DNA from: Actinoplanes sp. TFC3
Lineage (GTDB): Bacteria; Actinomycetota; Actinomycetes; Mycobacteriales; Micromonosporaceae
Assembly: GCF_001553785.1 (NCBI RefSeq)
Contig: NZ_LOJP01000001.1
Span: 5,825,009-5,889,008, forward strand
DNA length: 64,000 nt
Direction of reading: 5' to 3'
The notes beneath the pieces are model-generated. The model did no database searches. It was not told the origin of the DNA and was given only the letters and a program-made list of their open reading frames with translations. The position numbers were made by a program, and so were the translations under genes. Below, piece by piece: positions 60,231 through 64,000 of the stretch (positions are counted from its first letter, which is position 1; each line of letters opens with the position of its first letter).

Positions 60231-61334
60231 TCAGTGCAGGCCGGTCCCGCGGCGGAGCGCGGTGCGAATCAGCCGGTCGACGACCTTGGGGTATTCCAGC
60301 CCGGTGGCCGCCCACATCAGCGGGAACATCGAGGTCGGCGTGAAGCCGGGCATCGTGTTGATCTCGTTGAGCAGGATCTGGTCGTCGTCAGTGACGAAGA
60401 AGTCGACACGGGCCAGCCCCGCGCAGTCCAACGCGCTGAATGTGCGGCAGGCGTATTCCTGCACCTTGGCCAGCACATCGGGCTTGAGGTCGGCGGGTAG
60501 CTGATAGGGCGTGCCGCCGTCGAGATACTTGGCCTCGAAGTCGTAGAAGTCGTCGCCGGAGGCGTTGACCAGGATCTCGGCGGGCAGCGAGGCCTCGGGA
60601 GAACCACCGGTCTCGCCTTCGAGCACGCCGCATTCGACCTCGCGGCCCACGATTGCCGCTTCGACAAGCACCTTCGGGTCGATCTGGCGGGCTTCGGCGA
60701 CGGCATCGTCGAGGTCGTCCCAGTTCGAGACCTTGCTGATCCCGTACGACGACCCGGCGCGCGAGGGCTTGACGAACACCGGCAGGCCCAGGCGCTGCTT
60801 GTCGGCTTCGGACAGCGAACTCCCGGCGCGCAGCACCGCGTACGGCCCGACCGGGATGCCCTCGGCGGCCGCCAGCTTCTTGGTGAATTCCTTGTCCATG
60901 CCGGCCGCGGAGGCGAAGACGTTGGCCCCCACGTACGGCAGGCCGGCCATCTCGAGCATGCCCTGGATGGTGCCGTCCTCGCCGTAGGCGCCGTGCAGGG
61001 CGGGGAAGACCACGTCCACGCCGGCCAGCGCGGCCACCCCGCCGGCGGGGTCGACGACCATCAGCCCGGCCGCGGTGGGGTCGGGCGGGAACACCAGCGC
61101 GGTGCCCGACTCGGTGGTGACCTCGGGCAGCTTCCCGCCCTCGATGGCGAGCTGTCCGGGGTCGCCCGCGGCGAGGACCCACGCGCCGTCCCGGGTGATG
61201 CCGACCGGCACCACCTCGTACTCGTCGGGGTCGAGCGCGGCCAGGATGCTGCCGGCGCTGACAGCCGAGATGGCGTGCTCGGTGCTGCGCCCGCCGAACA
61301 CGATGGCCACCCGGGTTTTGCGAGGGGTCGTCAT
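60231..61334 (-). CDS. ddl: D-alanine-D-alanine ligase
   Basis: Ddl joins two D-Ala for peptidoglycan precursors. The ATP-grasp enzyme begins RVAIVFGGRSTEHAISAVSA, includes FPALHGAYGEDGTIQGMLEM, PVFVKPSRAGSSYGISKV (Tyr in the SSYG segment, unlike the VanA/VanB ligases), and LARVDFFVTDDDQILLNEINTMPGFTP. The 367-residue length is normal. TAGGGT ends 7 nt before ATG 61334, a probable leaderless promoter. Confidence 0.95.
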   Translation of the reverse strand: MTTPRKTRVAIVFGGRSTEHAISAVSAGSILAALDPDEYEVVPVGITRDGAWVLAAGDPGQLAIEGGKLPEVTTESGTALVFPPDPTAAGLMVVDPAGGVAALAGVDVVFPALHGAYGEDGTIQGMLEMAGLPYVGANVFASAAGMDKEFTKKLAAAEGIPVGPYAVLRAGSSLSEADKQRLGLPVFVKPSRAGSSYGISKVSNWDDLDDAVAEARQIDPKVLVEAAIVGREVECGVLEGETGGSPEASLPAEILVNASGDDFYDFEAKYLDGGTPYQLPADLKPDVLAKVQEYACRTFSALDCAGLARVDFFVTDDDQILLNEINTMPGFTPTSMFPLMWAATGLEYPKVVDRLIRTALRRGTGLH

Positions 61335-61341
61335 GGCAGGC

Positions 61342-61347
61342 ACCCTA
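61342..61347 (-). promoter_or_regulatory. -10 element TAGGGT upstream of ddl
   Basis: On the minus strand TAGGGT is followed by 7 nt and the ddl ATG. No Shine-Dalgarno sequence is visible. Confidence 0.4.
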
Positions 61348-61431
61348 CTCTGCGTAGGCCAGTTCGCGGCGACGGCTGGCGTTGCCGCGACAAACAGGAC
61401 ACCGAGTCGATCAGACCGATACGAAGAGTAA

Positions 61432-61791
61432 TCATGCGGCGGCGAAGGACTGCGGCAGCGCGCCCTCATCCCACAGCCGGTCCAGGTGGGCCAGGAAGCC
61501 GGCCAGGCTGCGTTCCAGCTCCCGGCGCTGCTCCGCGTCCAGCGTCTCCAGCGGGTCGGAGAACACCAGGCCCTCGGGGTGCTTGGCGCGCGTGCCGACG
61601 AACTTGTGGCAGGCCGAGCACCAGACGTAGCTCACCAGCGTGGGGCGCCGGGCGTTGGCCGGGGCGTTGACGTAGGCCCGCACGCTGCGCTCACCGCAGG
61701 CCGGGCAGACCCGCTCGCCCGGGGCCAGGAAGAAGCTCTCGCCCTCGGCCAGCGCGGTGACCTGCGTACCGGTGAAGCTGCTCCACTCCAT
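61432..61791 (-). CDS. zinc-ribbon protein of unknown function
   Basis: The 119-residue protein has two CxxC pairs, ERVCPACGERSV and YVWCSACHKFVG, that should bind one zinc. The C-terminal part is helical (LETLDAEQRRELERSLAGFL). ATG 61791 shares a base with the stop of the upstream PLP enzyme (TGATG), so the two are co-translated. No family is recognised. Confidence 0.7.
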   Translation of the reverse strand: MEWSSFTGTQVTALAEGESFFLAPGERVCPACGERSVRAYVNAPANARRPTLVSYVWCSACHKFVGTRAKHPEGLVFSDPLETLDAEQRRELERSLAGFLAHLDRLWDEGALPQSFAAA

Positions 61792-62900
61792 CAGGCGGCA
61801 TCCAGCGCCGCGCTCAGGTCGGCCACCAGGTCGCTGGCGTCCTCGATGCCGCACGAGAGCCGGACGAACCCGGGTGGGGTGTCGTCGCCCCACTGCGCGC
61901 GGCGGTCGGCGGTGGTGTGCAGGCCGCCGAACGAGGTGGCCGCGAAGACCAGCTCGGAGGCGGCCAGGAAGCGGGCCACCCGCTCGGCGCTGCCCAGGTC
62001 GAACGACACGATGCCGGGGATGCGGCGCATCTGGACGGACGCGATGTCGTACGACGGATCGCTCTGCAGGCCCGGCCACCGCAGGCCCGTCACGTCATCC
62101 CGGTCGGCGAGCAGCGCGGCGACCGCTGCCGCGTTGGCAGTCTGCCGGGCCAGCCGCAGATCCAGCGTGGCCAGCGACCGGTGGGCCAGCCAGCAGTCGA
62201 ACGCGCCAGGAGTGCCACCGGTCTGCGCCCGCCAAGTGGTCACCTTGGCCATCAGGTCCTCGTTGTTGCCGGCCACATAGCCCAGCAGCACGTCGGAGTG
62301 GCCCGTCAAAGCCTTTGTGCCCGAGGCGACCACCAGGTCCATGCCGAACGCCAGCGGACGCTGCCCCAGCGGGGTCGCCGTGGTGTTGTCAACCGCCACC
62401 AGCGCCCCGGCCGAGTGCGCCAACCGCGCAAGCTCGGCCAGATCGCACACGTCGAGCCCCGGGTTGGCCGGCGTCTCCAGCAGCACCAACCGCACGCCCT
62501 CAAACGACGGATACGGCCCGGCCGTGGGCACCAGAACCGTGCTGACGCCCAGGTCGCGCAGGGTGCCCTCGGCGAACGCGCGCACGGTGAAGTAGCCGTC
62601 CGCCGGGATCGCCACAGTGTCTCCGCTGCGCAGCACCGACAACAGCAGCGCGGTGATGGCAGCCTGCCCGGTGGCGAACGCCCTTACCGTGCCGCCCTCC
62701 AGCTCGCCGATCGCCGCTTCCAGCGCTCGCCGGGTGGGATTGTCGGGGCGCCCGTAGCCGTTCTCCGCCGCCGCCGGACCCTGCTCGGGATCGAGGTGGT
62801 AGGGCGCCGCGAAGACCGGTCCCGGCAGGAAGGGCTCACCCGGGACAGGATCAGGAAGCCCCGCATGTACGACCAGAGTCCCGTCGCCAACGTCGCTCAC
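61791..62900 (-). CDS. Cys/Met-metabolism PLP enzyme (cystathionine gamma-lyase-like)
   Basis: The 369-residue enzyme belongs to the cystathionine gamma-synthase/lyase family. It has FATGQAAITALLLSVLRSGD for PLP phosphate binding, VAVDNTTATPLGQRP with the PLP Asp, and the Schiff-base Lys in VVASGTKALTGHSDVL. CWLAHRSLATLDLRL and SLGGLHT-like segments follow. The exact reaction (lyase, synthase or MGL) is not decided. GTG 62900 overlaps the gpsA stop by 4 nt (GTGA). Confidence 0.85.
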   Translation of the reverse strand: MSDVGDGTLVVHAGLPDPVPGEPFLPGPVFAAPYHLDPEQGPAAAENGYGRPDNPTRRALEAAIGELEGGTVRAFATGQAAITALLLSVLRSGDTVAIPADGYFTVRAFAEGTLRDLGVSTVLVPTAGPYPSFEGVRLVLLETPANPGLDVCDLAELARLAHSAGALVAVDNTTATPLGQRPLAFGMDLVVASGTKALTGHSDVLLGYVAGNNEDLMAKVTTWRAQTGGTPGAFDCWLAHRSLATLDLRLARQTANAAAVAALLADRDDVTGLRWPGLQSDPSYDIASVQMRRIPGIVSFDLGSAERVARFLAASELVFAATSFGGLHTTADRRAQWGDDTPPGFVRLSCGIEDASDLVADLSAALDAA

Positions 62901-63892
62901 TCTTGCTTCATCTCCCGGCTCATCAACAGTTTCACCGCAACGCGTGGATCGACTCCCTCGTGGCACACCCGCTCGACCTGTTCGGTGATCGGCATCTCGA
63001 CGCCGTTGGCGCGGGCCAGGTCCCGGATGGCCAGGCAGCTCTTCACACCCTCGGCGGTCTGCTTGGTGGCCCGCTGCGCCTCCTCCAGCGACTCCCCGCG
63101 CCCGAGGTGCTCGCCGAAGCGGTGGTTGCGCGACAGCGGCGAGGAGCAGGTCGCCACCAGGTCGCCCAGCCCGGCGAGCCCGGCGAAGGTCATCGGGTCG
63201 GCTCCCAGCGCCACCCCGAGCCGCGCGGTCTCGGCCAGCCCCCGGGTGATCAGCGACGCCTTGGTGTTGTCGCCCATGCCCATCGCCGAGGCCATCCCGT
63301 AGGCCAGCGCGATGACGTTCTTGACCGCGCCGCCGATTTCGCAGCCGATCACGTCCTCGCTGGTGTACGGCCGGATGTAGGGCAGCGCCACCGCCTGCTG
63401 GACCTGCTGCGTGCGACCCGCGTCGAGCCCGGCCACCACGGTCGCGGCGGGCTGCTCGGCGGCGATCTCGGGGGCCAGGTTGGGACCCGAAACGACCACC
63501 ACCCGGGCCGGGTCGACATGCGCGGTCTCCACGATGACCTGGCTCATCCGCTTGGTGGTGCCCAGCTCGATGCCCTTCATCAGCGAGATCAGCGTGGCGT
63601 CGGCGGGCAGGTGCGGCGCCCAGTCGGCCAGGTTGCCGCGCAGCGTCTGCGAGGGCACGGCCAGGAACACCAGCTCGGCGCCGTCCACGGCCTCGGCCAG
63701 GTCGCTGGTCGCGGTCACCCGCCGGGGCAGTTGGACACCGGGCAGCGACGCCTCGTTGACATGGTGCTCGCGGATCGCGGCGGCCACCGGCTCGCGGCGC
63801 GCCCACATCGTCACGTCGGCACCCGCTTCGGCGAGGACCTTGGCGAAGGCCGTGCCCCACGCTCCGGCACCCAGCATGGCGGCCCGCGTCAT
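62897..63892 (-). CDS. gpsA: NAD(P)+-dependent glycerol-3-phosphate dehydrogenase
   Basis: GpsA makes sn-glycerol-3-phosphate for phospholipid synthesis. The N-terminal Rossmann motif is AAMLGAGAWGTAFAKVLAE; LISLMKGIELGTTKRMSQ and VVVSGPNLAPEIA follow; GCEIGGAVKNVIALAYGMA holds the catalytic Lys; and FAGLAGLGDLVATCSS marks the C-terminal domain. The 331-residue length is normal. Its start overlaps the preceding gene by 3-4 nt (ATGA). Confidence 0.96.
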   Translation of the reverse strand: MTRAAMLGAGAWGTAFAKVLAEAGADVTMWARREPVAAAIREHHVNEASLPGVQLPRRVTATSDLAEAVDGAELVFLAVPSQTLRGNLADWAPHLPADATLISLMKGIELGTTKRMSQVIVETAHVDPARVVVVSGPNLAPEIAAEQPAATVVAGLDAGRTQQVQQAVALPYIRPYTSEDVIGCEIGGAVKNVIALAYGMASAMGMGDNTKASLITRGLAETARLGVALGADPMTFAGLAGLGDLVATCSSPLSRNHRFGEHLGRGESLEEAQRATKQTAEGVKSCLAIRDLARANGVEMPITEQVERVCHEGVDPRVAVKLLMSREMKQE

Positions 63893-64000
63893 GCCAGGTT
63901 CTCCGACGCCGGGCCACCATTGGTGCCGTTGTTGCGGGCCGGCGCCGCGTACAGCTGCGCGGGGGGCTGCTCGTGGCGAAGCTCGCTGAGCAGCGACTGG
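63889..64000 (-). CDS. C-terminal end of a probable lysophospholipid acyltransferase (partial)
   Basis: Only the last 37 codons are inside the window. They read QSLLSELRHEQPPAQLYAAP and end SENLA-stop, a low-complexity tail. Its stop overlaps the gpsA start. In actinobacteria the gene before gpsA is usually a PlsC-type acyltransferase with a Pro-rich tail, so this is inferred from synteny. Confidence 0.45.
   Translation of the reverse strand, partial: QSLLSELRHEQPPAQLYAAPARNNGTNGGPASENLA

Overview
This is a 64-kb, very GC-rich chromosomal segment of an actinomycete. Gene order matches the conserved actinobacterial block that runs (all on the minus strand here) rnhB-lepB-rplS-trmD-rimM-KH-rpsP / ffh / glnD-glnK-amtB / ftsY / smc / mutM-rnc-plsX-rpmF-DUF177-sepIVA-coaD-rsmD / recG-DAK2 / thiL / ddl / gpsA. 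Gene content (LPXTG surface proteins, DUF3515, DUF2469, SepIVA-like protein, Stealth and SGNH-acyltransferase genes) suggests Micromonosporaceae such as Actinoplanes; that assignment is inference, and no ribosomal RNA is present to confirm it. No CRISPR array, tRNA, rRNA, transposase or prophage was seen.

Layout. 1-4.6 kb: a GntR regulator, an FMN/F420-type oxidase-fold protein, a lipoprotein, the tyrosine recombinase XerC, a PLP aminotransferase and an M23 peptidase. 4.7-13 kb: a dense minus-strand informational block (DUF2469, RNase HII, Nudix, two signal peptidases, L19, TrmD, RimM, KH protein, S16, DUF402, ProS). 13-16.3 kb: amidohydrolase, a frameshifted small ORF, Ffh and a small membrane protein. 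16.4-27.3 kb: an accessory cell-surface island with a Stealth phosphotransferase, nucleotide-sugar dehydrogenase and SGNH acyltransferase (translationally coupled), then a CAP-domain exoprotein, a membrane-tethered methyltransferase, a large bifunctional glycosyltransferase and a secreted GH5 mannanase. 27.3-31.5 kb: the nitrogen-sensing operon amtB-glnK-glnD with a double GlnR box. 31.5-41 kb: a phosphotransferase-fold kinase, FtsY, PhoD-like phosphatase, a PIN-toxin remnant, DinB, HAD, SMC. 41-43.7 kb: an accessory pair of a DUF3492/GT4-like glycosyltransferase and a spherulin-4-like protein. 43.6-50.1 kb: MutM, a membrane mannosyltransferase, RNase III, PlsX, L32, DUF177, SepIVA-like, CoaD, RsmD. 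50.5-53 kb: two tandem LPXTG surface proteins. 53-64 kb: DUF952, RecG, DAK2, L28, GNAT, ThiL, Lrp-like, DUF3515, Ddl, zinc-ribbon protein, Cys/Met-type PLP enzyme, GpsA and the tail of a probable acyltransferase.

How the genes work together: the core is translation, protein targeting/export (Ffh, FtsY, LepB), chromosome maintenance (SMC, XerC, RecG, MutM), nitrogen sensing and envelope/lipid precursor supply (PlsX, GpsA, Ddl). Accessory genes are inserted between core operons and are mostly surface-directed (glycans, anchored proteins, lipoproteins).

The most notable signals are regulatory. A near-perfect CebR/CelR-type palindrome overlaps the start codon of the mannanase, which looks leaderless. 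A double GlnR box lies upstream of amtB. A recurrent arrangement places a TAnnnT-like -10 hexamer 6-8 nt before the start codon of about ten genes. One of these promoters is embedded in a tandem duplication. An iteron-like 23-bp repeat array lies in the divergent xerC/lipoprotein promoter. Starts quoted below were chosen from ribosome-binding sites, -10 position, overlap with neighbours or family N-termini.
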